This document shows, piece by piece, positions 20,601-30,146 of a DNA stretch of 64,000 bases. This DNA comes from an uncultured Bacteroidaceae bacterium (lineage in GTDB: Bacteria > Bacteroidota > Bacteroidia > Bacteroidales > Bacteroidaceae): NCBI GenBank assembly GCA_905236065.1, contig CAJONZ010000095.1:1-64000 (forward strand), written 5' to 3'. Every line of letters begins with the position of its first letter. The stretch's first letter is position 1. Below the pieces are notes generated by a model, which saw only the letters and a program-made list of their open reading frames with translations, ran no database searches and was not told the DNA's origin. Position numbers and translations under genes: made by a program.

Positions 20601-21037
20601 CTCTCCGTCTGGAATGTGGCGGGTGTGCCTTCGGTAAGGAAATAGTAAACGTAATTGGAGTAGGGGTTGTTTTTGTGGGTAAACCTGGCAAGCACGGTGC
20701 TGATGCGTGTCCACTGTGTGGTGCCGTGTGAATAGAAAAGCAGGCTGCCGTCGCCTCTACGCCAAAGGGGAATCTCGGTCAGGTCGTCGCTGATATTCTC
20801 AATGTTTGCCTCTGGCAAGATGGGCAGGTTATAGCCGAACAGCCTGACCGTGGCGGGGTTACTGAAACCCATGTCGGAGAGCTGTGAAGGTGTGAGCTGA
20901 TATACTCCGGCGTTGCTGACACGTATTTTCACCCAACGGCCAGAAGACAGCACGGAGTGTTCGGCATAGGTGCCCGCTGCATGGCCTGAGAGGGTCAGGA
21001 TAAGGAGCGTCAGTAGTATGTAGAGTCGTTTTGCCAT
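17654..21037 (-). CDS. porU: T9SS sortase PorU (C25-type)
   Basis: ~1127 aa; VIVPESNSYTTQAQQLADAHAAKEGMSCLVVRADQIYNEFSSGTPDATAYRRFMKMLYDRA...; adjacent porV. Confidence 0.93.
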   Translation of the reverse strand: MAKRLYILLTLLILTLSGHAAGTYAEHSVLSSGRWVKIRVSNAGVYQLTPSQLSDMGFSNPATVRLFGYNLPILPEANIENISDDLTEIPLWRRGDGSLLFYSHGTTQWTRISTVLARFTHKNNPYSNYVYYFLTEGTPATFQTESPTTTPTHQTTTFPEHTLIDNDEFSFINAGRTFFEEYAFAANSNRTYTLNTPGITDGSLYLYVQYASTGVSTLNVAVNGNSLATKTYTEPASYNSARVNSTNVNVSNNYGSTANVTLTHRASSTTTVGHLDYIRGCYTRNLNLSGLSYLAFRTQNNYNYTATIAGAQSDTKVWKVTSPALTCEQAGSLSGSNYVAHLVNAGSDEYVAVNINSSFPEPEYVAEIPNQDLHRYRNIEFVIIVPESNSYTTQAQQLADAHAAKEGMSCLVVRADQIYNEFSSGTPDATAYRRFMKMLYDRANAEGGVAPRNLLLFGACYWDNRLITPNMKRKSQADYLLAYESDNSVSTTESYICEEYFGLLADGKGSNPIKEGAQIGVGRLPVTNSSTATNVVNKLIKYINNEKTGAWKNTICFLGDDGDQNIHMNDAEIVINEVQQRYPKYRYKKIYWDHYPLEKTSTGSSYPAVLEEVNKTMHDGALVMNYTGHGAASLLSHEAVLKTENFQKWSSQNLPLWFTAACDVIPFDMNKESLGTEAVFNKRGAAMGFVGTARTVYSTQNRILNRHFMKYLLGRDAKGRRNTIGEALTLAKAEIASNTNISNRDALNKTHYILIGDPAITLAAPTYNVKVDKINGATIDANNQPLLSAGSVVTVSGHIEDENGNPVNDYTGTVEPIVYDNIETIKCNRNTTSTDTAMVYKDRTRTLFIGSENVTGGQFSFSFPVPLDINYSNENGLISLYANNGIHEAQGYSTDFLVGGTGNYVQNGNGPTITAWLNQEDFYDGDDVNETPYLFMTLHDDDGINTTGNGLGHDIEIIIDNDEQKTYILNGYFKPTTGGYADGTVGFSIPELEEGQHTMLIRAFDVLNNMGCITLTFNVVPGLKPEVAHLQICGPVREKATFRVYSNRKGSIINVSLNIFDTNGKQHYTYSLKGEENIDDYYEFDWNITNSLGLVPPGIYIARVGLSTADGDEDRIAKKFIVFGREK

Positions 21038-21066
21038 TGCTTGTCTGTTTGTTGAGAAGTCCGGGT

Positions 21067-21699
21067 TTATTTGATTCGGAGGTGTAGCACTTGCTGTTCG
21101 CCGATGAAGCCGTCCAGCACATCCCCTTCCTGCACAGGTCCCACGCCTGGTGGCGTTCCCGTGAAAATCAGGTCGCCCGTTTTCAGCATGAAGAATCGGC
21201 TGGCGTATGCAATAATGCGGTCGATGGAGAATAACATGTCTTTGGTGTTGCCTGTCTGGACGGTTCCACCGTTCTTCAGTAGGTGAAAGCCGATGTTTTT
21301 CACATCAATACCGTTTTCTGCAATCTTGATGAACTTGCCGATGCCTGCACTGCCGTCGAAGCCTTTGCATATTTCCCAGGGCATTCCTTTGGCACGCAAC
21401 TTTTGTTGAAGGTCGCGTGCGGTAAAGTCGATGCCAACCGTCACCTCGTCGTAATACCTGTGGGCAAAGCGTTCGCTGATGTCTCGGCCTGCCCGGTTGA
21501 TGCGGACGACGATTTCTGCCTCATAGTCAAAGCGCTCGGCAAAGTCCGGAACGAAGAAGGGCTTGCCTGGCTGTATGATGGCAGAGTCGGGCTTTGAGAA
21601 AATGACTGGCTCTATGGGTAATAACGCTTCCTGCCCGTTTTTATTGTGCAGTTCGTCAATATGCTCGGCATAGTTCATGCCTACGGCAAGTATTTTCAT
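21067..21699 (-). CDS. Fumarylacetoacetate hydrolase family protein
   Basis: DYEAEIVVRINRAGRDI...GIDFTARDLQQKLRAKGMPWEICKGFDGSAGIG...TGDLIFTGTPPGVGPV. Confidence 0.92.
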   Translation of the reverse strand: MKILAVGMNYAEHIDELHNKNGQEALLPIEPVIFSKPDSAIIQPGKPFFVPDFAERFDYEAEIVVRINRAGRDISERFAHRYYDEVTVGIDFTARDLQQKLRAKGMPWEICKGFDGSAGIGKFIKIAENGIDVKNIGFHLLKNGGTVQTGNTKDMLFSIDRIIAYASRFFMLKTGDLIFTGTPPGVGPVQEGDVLDGFIGEQQVLHLRIK

Positions 21700-21727
21700 C
21701 CTGTTTCGCTGATTCTGTGAGTGAATG

Positions 21728-23161
21728 TTATAGGCCGAAAAGCCGTAAGATGTCGTTGGCATTGGCCAATATCATCAGACCGATGAGGAGGAACATGCCG
21801 ACATATTGTGCTTTTTCAAGCACTGTGTCGCTGGGCTGACGACCTGTGACAATTTCGTAGATGGCAAACACGGCATGTCCGCCGTCGAGGGCTGGAATCG
21901 GAAGCACGTTCATAAAGCCGAGTGCCACCGACAGGAAAGCAGTCAGCATCCAGAAGCGTTGCCAGTCCCAAACGTCCGGGAAAATGTTGCCAATGCCGAT
22001 AAAGCCGCCCACACTGCGGGCACCTTTGGCCGTGAAAAGGTATTTCATTTGGTCAACATAGCTGACCAGCGTTTCGTAGCCCAGTTTTACGCCTGCGGGA
22101 AAAGCCTCGAAGAAACCGTATTCCCGGGTCGTGATTTTGTCCATGTAAGGTGTCTTGTTGGTGAATCCCAGCGTGAAATCTTCCGTCAGTGTGACGCTTA
22201 CCGTGTCCGTGCCGTTAATGACCAACGTGACGTTGCGTTGTCTCAGACTGTCCGCATGGGTGGATTCCTCAGTGAGTACGTCCTGCAAAGCCATTAATTG
22301 TATGTGGAAATCGTTGAAGTCGGCGACAGGCTCTCCGTTCATGGCAGTGATCTTGTCGCCCTTCTTCAAGCCAGCTTTCTGTGCAGGCATGTTGGGCAAC
22401 ACACTGTCCACCTCCATGGGGAGCAGGAGGCTGGCATAGCGTGGCTCCTGTTGTAACATGTCAATCAGATTCATCTTTTCAGGCAAGTCAATGACAACTT
22501 CCTTACCAGCACGTAACACGGTGACCGTCTGTGCGTTGGAAATATCCTGCAACTTTCCGGCTGACCACGATTCCACCTTGTCGTCGTCTATCCTGATGAT
22601 GATGTCGCCGTCTTGGAAACCGTCTTGCTTGGCGGCCTCCGAAAACTTCATACCATAGACCATGTCCTCGCTCTTTACATATTGTTCGCCCCAATAGAAG
22701 AGCACCATTGAGTAAATGAAGAACGCCGTGAGGAAGTTGACGATGATGCCGCCCAGCATGATGAGCAGGCGTTGCCAAGCAGGTTTGGTGCGGAACTCCC
22801 ATGGCTTTGGCGGCAGTTCCATTTGCTCTTTGTCCAGGGACTCGTCAATCATGCCGCTGATTTTCACGTAGCCACCCAGAGGAATCCAGCCGATGCCATA
22901 TTCCGTGCCTTTATACTCGTATTCGCTGGTCTCGTTCCCGTCCGCATCCTTCCTGTGGGGCACGGGCTTTTTCCCGATGAGTTTACGGAACCAATTGGAA
23001 TAGGTGCTGAACAAGTGGAACTTATAGTCGAAAAAGAGATAGAACTTCTCCACCCGTGTCTTGAACAGTTTGGCGAAGAGGAAGTGGCCGCCTTCGTGAA
23101 GCACGATGAGCAGCGAGAGGGCAATAATCAGTTGTAGGGCTTTTATGAGTACTGTTTCCAT
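21728..23161 (-). CDS. rseP: RIP metalloprotease RseP (site-2 protease)
   Basis: VLHEGGHFLFAKLFKTRVEKF, PDZ-like region, NVLPIPALDGGHAVF. Confidence 0.95.
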   Translation of the reverse strand: METVLIKALQLIIALSLLIVLHEGGHFLFAKLFKTRVEKFYLFFDYKFHLFSTYSNWFRKLIGKKPVPHRKDADGNETSEYEYKGTEYGIGWIPLGGYVKISGMIDESLDKEQMELPPKPWEFRTKPAWQRLLIMLGGIIVNFLTAFFIYSMVLFYWGEQYVKSEDMVYGMKFSEAAKQDGFQDGDIIIRIDDDKVESWSAGKLQDISNAQTVTVLRAGKEVVIDLPEKMNLIDMLQQEPRYASLLLPMEVDSVLPNMPAQKAGLKKGDKITAMNGEPVADFNDFHIQLMALQDVLTEESTHADSLRQRNVTLVINGTDTVSVTLTEDFTLGFTNKTPYMDKITTREYGFFEAFPAGVKLGYETLVSYVDQMKYLFTAKGARSVGGFIGIGNIFPDVWDWQRFWMLTAFLSVALGFMNVLPIPALDGGHAVFAIYEIVTGRQPSDTVLEKAQYVGMFLLIGLMILANANDILRLFGL

Positions 23162-23195
23162 TCCTGTTTCTATATTAATATATGTGTAAGATGAT

Positions 23196-24335
23196 TTATA
23201 GCAGGGAGGCGGCGTAGTTCCGTGCCTGCTTGTCTGTGTCTAAATAGGTCTCAAGGCTCGATGTCGCTGAGAACGGAATCTTCTCCATCGTCTTCTCAAT
23301 GATTTCGGCAATGCGGGGATAGGCAATGCGGTCGTCAATGAAGGCACGGTTCACGATTTCGTTCGCTGCATTCACGATGCAGGGCATGTTGCCACCTTGC
23401 CGCAAAGCCTCGTAGGCCAGTCGCAGACAAGGGAAGCGGTCGGTGTCGGGCGCTTCGAACGTCAGGTCCTTGGTGGCGAAAAGATCCAGGCGGTTTCCCG
23501 ACAGCGTAAGGCGTTTCGGGTACGAGAAGGCATACTGGATGGGCAGGCGCATGTCGGGTACGCCGAGCTGTGCCTTCACGGCACCGTCCTCAAACTGCAC
23601 GGCGGAGTGAATCACGCTCTGCGGATGCACCACCACCTGTATCTGCTCAGGCTTTACGCCGAAAAGCCATTTGGCCTCAATCACCTCGAAGCCTTTGTTC
23701 ATCAGTGTGGCCGAGTCAATCGTGATTTTCGCCCCCATGTTCCAGGTGGGGTGAGCCAGTGCGTCGCTTTTCGTCACGTGCTGAATCTGCTCTTGCGTAA
23801 ACTTGCGGAAGGGGCCCCCTGAGCAAGTCAGCAGGATTTTGTCAATCCGATTGCCCGGTTCCAGACATTGGAAAATGGCCGAGTGCTCCGAATCCACGGG
23901 TAGGATAGGCACCTGATACTCATTGGCCAGCTTCGTAATGAGGTCGCCGGCCACCACCAGGGTCTCCTTGTTGGCCAGGGCAATGGTTTTCCGTGCCTTG
24001 ATGGCGGCAATGGTTGGCTCCAGGCCTGCGAATCCCACCATGCTGGCCAGCACGATATCTACGTTTTCGTTCTGTACTACCTCACACAGTGCCTGCGCAC
24101 CCGCATAGACCTTTATCGGCAGGTCGGCCAGGGCCTCACGCACCTTCTCGTAGTGGGTTTCGTTGGCGATGACGACGGCCTCCGGCTTGAACTTCCGTGC
24201 CTGCTCAATCACCAGGTCTGCGTTGTTGTAGGCTGTCAGCACGTATGCCTCGTACAGGTCGCTATGTTCCTCTATCACCTCCAAGGCTTGTGTACCGATG
24301 GAGCCTGTGGAGCCTAATATGCAAATTCGTTTCAT
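23196..24335 (-). CDS. dxr: 1-deoxy-D-xylulose-5-phosphate reductoisomerase
   Basis: MKRICILGSTGSIGTQALEVI...LANKETLVVAGDLI...DSEHSAIFQCL. Confidence 0.97.
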   Translation of the reverse strand: MKRICILGSTGSIGTQALEVIEEHSDLYEAYVLTAYNNADLVIEQARKFKPEAVVIANETHYEKVREALADLPIKVYAGAQALCEVVQNENVDIVLASMVGFAGLEPTIAAIKARKTIALANKETLVVAGDLITKLANEYQVPILPVDSEHSAIFQCLEPGNRIDKILLTCSGGPFRKFTQEQIQHVTKSDALAHPTWNMGAKITIDSATLMNKGFEVIEAKWLFGVKPEQIQVVVHPQSVIHSAVQFEDGAVKAQLGVPDMRLPIQYAFSYPKRLTLSGNRLDLFATKDLTFEAPDTDRFPCLRLAYEALRQGGNMPCIVNAANEIVNRAFIDDRIAYPRIAEIIEKTMEKIPFSATSSLETYLDTDKQARNYAASLL

Positions 24336-24347
24336 AAACAACATTTT

Positions 24348-24875
24348 TTAACTTAAATCCAACAATCCAAGGGGCAGGTCCATTACCAGCACCCGCTCTT
24401 CCTGCTTAATTTCTGCGATGAACTCCTCGTGGGCCGGTATCATAATTTCCTTGCCCTCGGCATTTTCCACGATGAAAAGCCAGTTCTCCGTGTCGTCATC
24501 CACCGCCACGACGGTTCCGATTTCAGTCTCATCTTCACCATCAATCATCTTGAAACCAATGAAATAGTTCAGCGAGACCTCGTCCTCTCCGCTTTCCTCC
24601 ATGTATTTCTTTTCGATATAGACGTCGTTATTGACCAGAAACTGCACGTCATCGGCAGTGTTCAAGTCCTCAAACTTTACCAGGGCCACCGAATTGCTGC
24701 GGAAACGGTATTCCTCCATGTAGAACGGCACCAGGATGCCATCCACCTCGCAAATCAGGTGGTCAGCCTCCACACGATCCCAAATGTCGTCGGTGAACAT
24801 GAAGTTCACCTCTCCCTTCAGGCCGTGTGCCTTGGTGATTCGTCCTATCAGACAGCAGTCTTCCTTCCTAATCAT
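24348..24875 (-). CDS. rimM: Ribosome maturation factor RimM
   Basis: CCLIGRITKAHGLKGEVNFMF...IMIPAHEEFI. Confidence 0.93.
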   Translation of the reverse strand: MIRKEDCCLIGRITKAHGLKGEVNFMFTDDIWDRVEADHLICEVDGILVPFYMEEYRFRSNSVALVKFEDLNTADDVQFLVNNDVYIEKKYMEESGEDEVSLNYFIGFKMIDGEDETEIGTVVAVDDDTENWLFIVENAEGKEIMIPAHEEFIAEIKQEERVLVMDLPLGLLDLS

Positions 24876-24877
24876 GT

Positions 24878-26182
24878 CTATACACGTTTGATGTTTGCAC
24901 CCAGTGCCGCCAGTCGGCCCTCAATGTCCTCATAGCCTCGGTCAATCTGCTCAATGTTGCTGATGACACTCGTTCCCTTTGCGCTCATGGCAGCAATCAA
25001 CAGGGCGATACCCGCACGGATGTCAGGACTCGACAGGCGTGCGCAGCGCAGTTGCATCTGCTTGTCGTGGCCCACCACGACGGCCCGGTGTGGGTCGCAA
25101 AGTATAATCTGGGCACCCATGTCGATGAGCTTGTCCACGAAGAACAGGCGGCTCTCAAACATCTTCTGATGAATCAACACACTGCCCTTGGCCTGTGTGG
25201 CCACCACCAGCATCACGCTCAACAGGTCAGGTGTCAATCCCGGCCACGGTGCGTCGCTGATGTTCAGGATGCTGCCGTCCATGAACGACTGCACCTCGTA
25301 GTGCGACTGTTGGGGGATGTGTATGTCGTCTCCCTTCAGCTCTATTTTGATGCCCAAACGGTTGAACATCATCGGAATGATGCCTAAGTTCTCGTAGGAT
25401 ACGTTCTTGATGGTCAGTTCACTGCCCGTCATGGCGGCCATGCCGATGAACGAGCCTACCTCAATCATGTCCGGCAAAATCGTGTGTTCCGTGCCGTGCA
25501 GCCGTTCCACGCCCTCGATGGTCAGCAGGTTCGAGCTCACGCCCGAAATCTTGGCTCCCATGCGGTTCAGCATCTTGCAGAGTTGCTGGATGTAGGGCTC
25601 GCAGGCCGCATTGTAGATGGTGGTAGTTCCCTTTGCCAGCACGGCGGTCATGATGATGTTGGCCGTTCCTGTCACACTGGCCTCGTCCAGCAGCATGTAC
25701 TTTCCCTGCAACTCCTGTGCGTCGATGTCATACACGCCCAGCGTCTGGTCGTAGTTGAACTTTGCACCCAACTCCTGGATGCCGATGAAGTGGGTGTCCA
25801 GGCGTCGGCGGCCAATCTGGTCGCCTCCGGGCTTTGCCACACAGGCATGATGGTAGCGTCCGAGCAATGGGCCAAGGGTCAGAATCGAGCCTCGCAGACC
25901 GGCGCACCGCTGCACGAACTCCTGGCTGCCTAAGTATTCGCGGTCAAGGCTCTTGGCCACGAACGTCCATTCGTGGTCGCCCGTCTTTCTCACGCTTACG
26001 CCCATCTTGCTCAACAGCTCAATCAAGTTGTTCACGTCCAGAATGTCGGGCACGTTTCTGATGACAACCGGCTCTTCCGTGAGCAGAATGGCACTGATAA
26101 CTTCCAGCGCCTCATTCTTTGCCCCTTGTGGGGTAATCTCTCCGTGAAGCTGATGTCCCCCTTCGATGATAAACTGTCCCAT
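24878..26182 (-). CDS. murA: UDP-N-acetylglucosamine 1-carboxyvinyltransferase
   Basis: FIIEGGHQLHGEITPQGAKNEALEVISAILLTEEPVVIRNVPDILDVNNLIELL. Confidence 0.96.
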   Translation of the reverse strand: MGQFIIEGGHQLHGEITPQGAKNEALEVISAILLTEEPVVIRNVPDILDVNNLIELLSKMGVSVRKTGDHEWTFVAKSLDREYLGSQEFVQRCAGLRGSILTLGPLLGRYHHACVAKPGGDQIGRRRLDTHFIGIQELGAKFNYDQTLGVYDIDAQELQGKYMLLDEASVTGTANIIMTAVLAKGTTTIYNAACEPYIQQLCKMLNRMGAKISGVSSNLLTIEGVERLHGTEHTILPDMIEVGSFIGMAAMTGSELTIKNVSYENLGIIPMMFNRLGIKIELKGDDIHIPQQSHYEVQSFMDGSILNISDAPWPGLTPDLLSVMLVVATQAKGSVLIHQKMFESRLFFVDKLIDMGAQIILCDPHRAVVVGHDKQMQLRCARLSSPDIRAGIALLIAAMSAKGTSVISNIEQIDRGYEDIEGRLAALGANIKRV

Positions 26183-26186
26183 TTCC

Positions 26187-26783
26187 CTATTTTTTCTTCT
26201 TTTTCTTTACCGTCGTGGAAATCAGGCTGCTCAACAATTCGCCGTCCGAGACGAACTGGAATTTGTCTGGGGTCAGCACCACCTTCCCCTCGGTATATTG
26301 TTCCAGGTCGTCCGCCACTTTTGCATCGCTCATCACGTCCACGTTCCAGTTCGACAGGTCGCGCTTCATGTGGTTGGCAATCAGCTTGGCCAACTCAAAC
26401 CGCTTCTTCTCGTCCTGTTCCTCCTTCAGTGCCTGGGTGAATTTCTCCACGATGGCCCCATAGTGGCGACGTTCAATCTTCTTCTGCGGATAGGGCACCC
26501 GCTCGCGCTGGTTTTGGCTATCCTCCTCGTGCTCAATCTTTACGGGGTATTCAATGTCAAGCTCATAGTGCGAGATGGCGGCCAAGTGGTTCCAAAGCTT
26601 TGCCTTGAAGTCCGCATCGTCACCGTTCTTCTCCGTCATGTTCGCCATGATGGCAATGATGGATTTTGCGCACCTTTTCCGTTCCTCGGCATCCTCAATG
26701 CCTTTGCAATAGTCCACCATTTCTTGGATATACCGTCCATACTCCGGCATTACAAGCTGGGGTCTCTGTGTGTTGTAGTCCAT
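26187..26783 (-). CDS. DUF4290-like protein
   Basis: MDYNTQRPQLVMPEYGRYIQEMVDYCKGIEDAEERKRCAKSIIAIMANM. Confidence 0.85.
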   Translation of the reverse strand: MDYNTQRPQLVMPEYGRYIQEMVDYCKGIEDAEERKRCAKSIIAIMANMTEKNGDDADFKAKLWNHLAAISHYELDIEYPVKIEHEEDSQNQRERVPYPQKKIERRHYGAIVEKFTQALKEEQDEKKRFELAKLIANHMKRDLSNWNVDVMSDAKVADDLEQYTEGKVVLTPDKFQFVSDGELLSSLISTTVKKKKKK

Positions 26784-27490
26784 TCTTTTAAATAGTTTGG
26801 TTCAAAATATGCCACATCCTCAAACTCCTCGCGCAGGAACTTCCGCTCGGCCAGCGGCGACATGTATTTGGCCTCTAACCGCACGTTGTCAACGAAGTGT
26901 GCATTGGGATGCTGGATGACTTGCTTGCATTTCTCTGCGCCGTTGCCCAGAAAGTAGATGGGGTGGGCATCCAGTTCCTCGCGGAAAGCCTGCTCGTCGA
27001 TGACCTTTGCGCAGATGTCCGCCACGGGGCGGAGCGCACGGTTGTAGAGTGCCGTATAAACCTCCATGCGCCGTGCATCCAGCATCGGGCAGATGAGCGA
27101 GTCCTCCGGGATTTCGTCGTGCGTCAGCAAAAACGGCACACACTGTATCTCTAACGTGGGCAGGGCGATGAGCTTCAGTTCCCGTCCGTAGCAGATGCCC
27201 TTGGCCATGCTCACCCCGATGCGCAGTCCCGTGTAGCTTCCGGGGCCGGCGCTCACGGCCACGGCATCGAACGGGATGGCGTGGTTGTCGGTGAACGACA
27301 GGGCACCATCCACCAAGGTGCCCAAGGTGCCGGCGTGTCCGCTCAACGATTTCTTTCCCTTCTGTTCCTCGTCCGCTGCCTGTTCTTCCTCCAGTTCTTT
27401 GCTGTTTGCCGCATAGATGACGGCGGTGTCCTGGCTCACGGCCACGCTACAGCCCTCCGTCGCAGTCTCTATATGTAAAATACAAGCCAT
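26750..27490 (-). CDS. tsaB: tRNA threonylcarbamoyladenosine biosynthesis protein TsaB
   Basis: ILHIETATEGCSVAVSQD...AVSAGPGSYTGLRIGVSMAKGICYG. Confidence 0.95.
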   Translation of the reverse strand: MACILHIETATEGCSVAVSQDTAVIYAANSKELEEEQAADEEQKGKKSLSGHAGTLGTLVDGALSFTDNHAIPFDAVAVSAGPGSYTGLRIGVSMAKGICYGRELKLIALPTLEIQCVPFLLTHDEIPEDSLICPMLDARRMEVYTALYNRALRPVADICAKVIDEQAFREELDAHPIYFLGNGAEKCKQVIQHPNAHFVDNVRLEAKYMSPLAERKFLREEFEDVAYFEPNYLKEWTTTHRDPSL

Positions 27491-27713
27491 TCCTTACTAA
27501 ATAATCTCCGTGCGTACATAATTATCTAAATTAGCTGCAAAGTTACTACAACTCCAACGACTGGCCAACTTTTCTTCGTCAAAAAAAACTAAACGTCCCA
27601 TCTTTTCATTTTTCTTTGCCCTGCGCTTGGGTGTTTTTCGCATTTGTCGTACCTTTGCACCAGTTTTGTTTTTAAGGAAGGTTAAAAATTAGGATAAATA
27701 AAAAAAATTCCCT

Positions 27714-28607
27714 ATGATACAATCAATGACAGGCTACGGCAAGAGCGTAGCCGAGTTTAACGGTAAAAAGATTCATGCCGAAATCAAGTCGCTCAATTCA
27801 AAGGCATTAGACCTCTCCACCCGCATCGCACCCCTCTATCGTGAGAAGGAGATGGAAATCAGACAGATTATCCAGACGGCCCTGGAGCGTGGAAAGGTCG
27901 ATTTTTCCATCTGGATTGAAAAGGACGAATCTACCGTCTCGGCACCCGTCAACACCGCCTTGGTGAAGGAGTATTACCAGCAGTTGCTGGCCGTTTCCAA
28001 GGAGTTGGGACTCAACACGTCCGCCGAGGCCAACAGTGCCAGCGACTGGATGCGCGTCCTTGTACGGATGCCCGATGTCACCGTGCGCACCGAAGTGGAG
28101 GAACTCACTGAGGACGAGTGGGCTGTGGCCCGCGGGGTTGTCGAACAGGCCGTTCAGAACCTGGTGGATTTCCGCAAGCAGGAAGGTCGTGCGCTGACCA
28201 AGAAATTTTTGGAGAAAATCGACAACATTGCCTCCCTCTTGGCCAGCATCGAGCCTTACGAGCAGGGACGTACCGAGAAAATCCGCCAGCGCATCATCGA
28301 ATCGCTCGAACAGCACATCGGCTCTGACTACGACAAGAACCGCCTGGAGCAGGAGTTGATTTACTACGTGGAGAAACTTGACATCTCCGAGGAGAAGCAA
28401 CGCCTCAGCAACCACCTCCGCTATTTTGTTGAAACCATGAACGAAGGTCACGGACAGGGCAAGAAACTAGGCTTCATCGCCCAGGAAATGGGACGCGAAA
28501 TCAACACTACCGGCAGTAAGTCGAATCAAGCTGAGATGCAGAACATTGTCGTCAAGATGAAGGACGAATTGGAACAAATCAAGGAGCAGGTGCTCAACGT
28601 CATGTAA
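27714..28607 (+). CDS. YicC/YloC family endoribonuclease
   Basis: MIQSMTGYGKSVAEFNGKKIHAEIKSLNSKALDLS...GKKLGFIAQEMGREINTTGSKSNQAEMQ. Confidence 0.96.
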   Translation: MIQSMTGYGKSVAEFNGKKIHAEIKSLNSKALDLSTRIAPLYREKEMEIRQIIQTALERGKVDFSIWIEKDESTVSAPVNTALVKEYYQQLLAVSKELGLNTSAEANSASDWMRVLVRMPDVTVRTEVEELTEDEWAVARGVVEQAVQNLVDFRKQEGRALTKKFLEKIDNIASLLASIEPYEQGRTEKIRQRIIESLEQHIGSDYDKNRLEQELIYYVEKLDISEEKQRLSNHLRYFVETMNEGHGQGKKLGFIAQEMGREINTTGSKSNQAEMQNIVVKMKDELEQIKEQVLNVM

Positions 28608-28621
28608 ACACATTTTGGATT

Positions 28622-29191
28622 ATGGAAGGAAAACTGATTATTTGTGCCGCTCCCTCCGGCAGTGGCAAGACAACCATCGTAAAATACCTACGTGCCAATA
28701 AGGACTTGGACCTTGTCTTTTCCGTTTCCGCCACCACACGTGCGCCACGCCCTGGCGAGGAGGACGGAAAGGACTATTTTTTCATCACCGACGAGGCTTT
28801 TCGTGCCCACATCGCAGCCGGTGATTTCGTGGAGTACCAGGAAGTCTATCAAGGCAGTCTCTACGGCACGCTCAAGTCGCAGGTTGACAAACAGTTGGCT
28901 GAGGGTCAGAACATCATCTTCGACGTGGATGTGAAGGGCGCGGTCAACATCAAGAAACTCTACGGCAAGCGGGCGCTCTCCATCTTCATCCAGCCCCCTT
29001 CCATCGAGGAGTTGCGCCGCCGTCTTGAAGGCCGTGGAACCGACACGCAGGAGGTCATCGAGAACCGCCTTCAGAAGGCGCAGGAGGAACTGGACTATGC
29101 CGACCAGTTCGACGAAGTGATTATCAACGACAATCTTCAAGTGGCACAGGTCGAGGCGGAGTCCCTTGTTGAGGACTTCCTCGACGAATGA
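28622..29191 (+). CDS. gmk: Guanylate kinase
   Basis: LIICAAPSGSGKTTIVKYL...SVSATTRAPRPGEEDGKDYFF. Confidence 0.97.
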   Translation: MEGKLIICAAPSGSGKTTIVKYLRANKDLDLVFSVSATTRAPRPGEEDGKDYFFITDEAFRAHIAAGDFVEYQEVYQGSLYGTLKSQVDKQLAEGQNIIFDVDVKGAVNIKKLYGKRALSIFIQPPSIEELRRRLEGRGTDTQEVIENRLQKAQEELDYADQFDEVIINDNLQVAQVEAESLVEDFLDE

Positions 29192-29208
29192 TGGCCTGAC
29201 AATTTTCC

Positions 29209-29985
29209 TTGTATCTTATGACAAAGGATGCTATCTGTGATGCCATAGCCCGGTATGGCACCATTCAGTTGTGTGCCGCCATGTTCGACATGGACGGTGT
29301 GCTTTTCGACTCGATGAAGAACCATGCCTACAGCTGGCACAAGACCATGCTCCATTTCGGCTTTCGCAACTTCCCCGTGGAGGAGGCTTACATGCACGAA
29401 GGGCGCACGGGGGCGGGCACCATCAACATTGTCTCCCAGCGTGAGCGTGGCCATGATGCCACGCCCGAGGAGGTGGAGCAGATTTACCGCTACAAGGCGG
29501 ATCTATTTAACCGTTGCCCCGTGGCTGAACCCATGCCCGGTGCCTACGACTTGCTCCTGAAAGTGAAGGCGTCGGGGGTGACCCCGATGGTCGTCACCGG
29601 CTCTGGGCAGAAGACCTTGTTAGGTCGTCTGAATACACACTTTCCTGGCGTGTTCCGTCCGGAGTTGATGGTCACGGCCTTCGACGTGAAGAAAGGCAAG
29701 CCTAACCCCGAACCGTACCTCATGGGAATGCAGAAGTTTGCGGCCTTCCAGGCGCAAAATGCCGCTGCTCCCTGTGTGGAGCCACTCACTCCCAACCATT
29801 TCATTGTCATTGAGAACGCACCCCTCGGCGTACAGGCCGCCGTCGCTGCAGGTGTCTTCACCATCGCCGTCAACACGGGCCCTCTGCCCGACGAGGCCCT
29901 TCTTTCGCAGGGCGCAAACCTCCTCTTCCCCTCCATGCAGTCCCTCTGCGACCACTGGGAACTGCTGCTTTCCTGTCTGTCGTGA
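29209..29985 (+). CDS. HAD-superfamily phosphatase (beta-phosphoglucomutase-like)
   Basis: AAMFDMDGVLFDSMKNH...VVTGSGQKTLLGRL...VIENAPLGVQAAVAAGVFTIAVNTG. Confidence 0.92.
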   Translation: MYLMTKDAICDAIARYGTIQLCAAMFDMDGVLFDSMKNHAYSWHKTMLHFGFRNFPVEEAYMHEGRTGAGTINIVSQRERGHDATPEEVEQIYRYKADLFNRCPVAEPMPGAYDLLLKVKASGVTPMVVTGSGQKTLLGRLNTHFPGVFRPELMVTAFDVKKGKPNPEPYLMGMQKFAAFQAQNAAAPCVEPLTPNHFIVIENAPLGVQAAVAAGVFTIAVNTGPLPDEALLSQGANLLFPSMQSLCDHWELLLSCLS

Positions 29986-30025
29986 TAAAATGTTTTAAAT
30001 CCCCTCTTAAACTCTTTCAAAAATC

Positions 30026-30103
30026 ACGCAGAACTCTATCGGAGATGACGCAGAACTCTACAAAAGATGACGCAGAACTCTTTTCGTTTGTAGAGTTCTG
30101 CGT
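30026..30103 (+). repeat. 78-bp four-unit element, copy 2 (degenerate fifth unit to 30125)
   Basis: ACGCAGAACTCT x3 at 22-bp spacing then AGAGTTCTGCGT; downstream GCTGTTCAGCGT at the next 22-bp step. Confidence 0.92.
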
Positions 30104-30146
30104 CATTTTTCATGCTGTTCAGCGTCGTTTTTCAAACAGTGGGGCA

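Noticed and set aside
30026-30125. CRISPR array interpretation of the 22-bp-spaced units
   Set aside because: Repeats are 12 nt with 10-nt semi-conserved spacers, one unit is inverted, and no cas genes are in the window.
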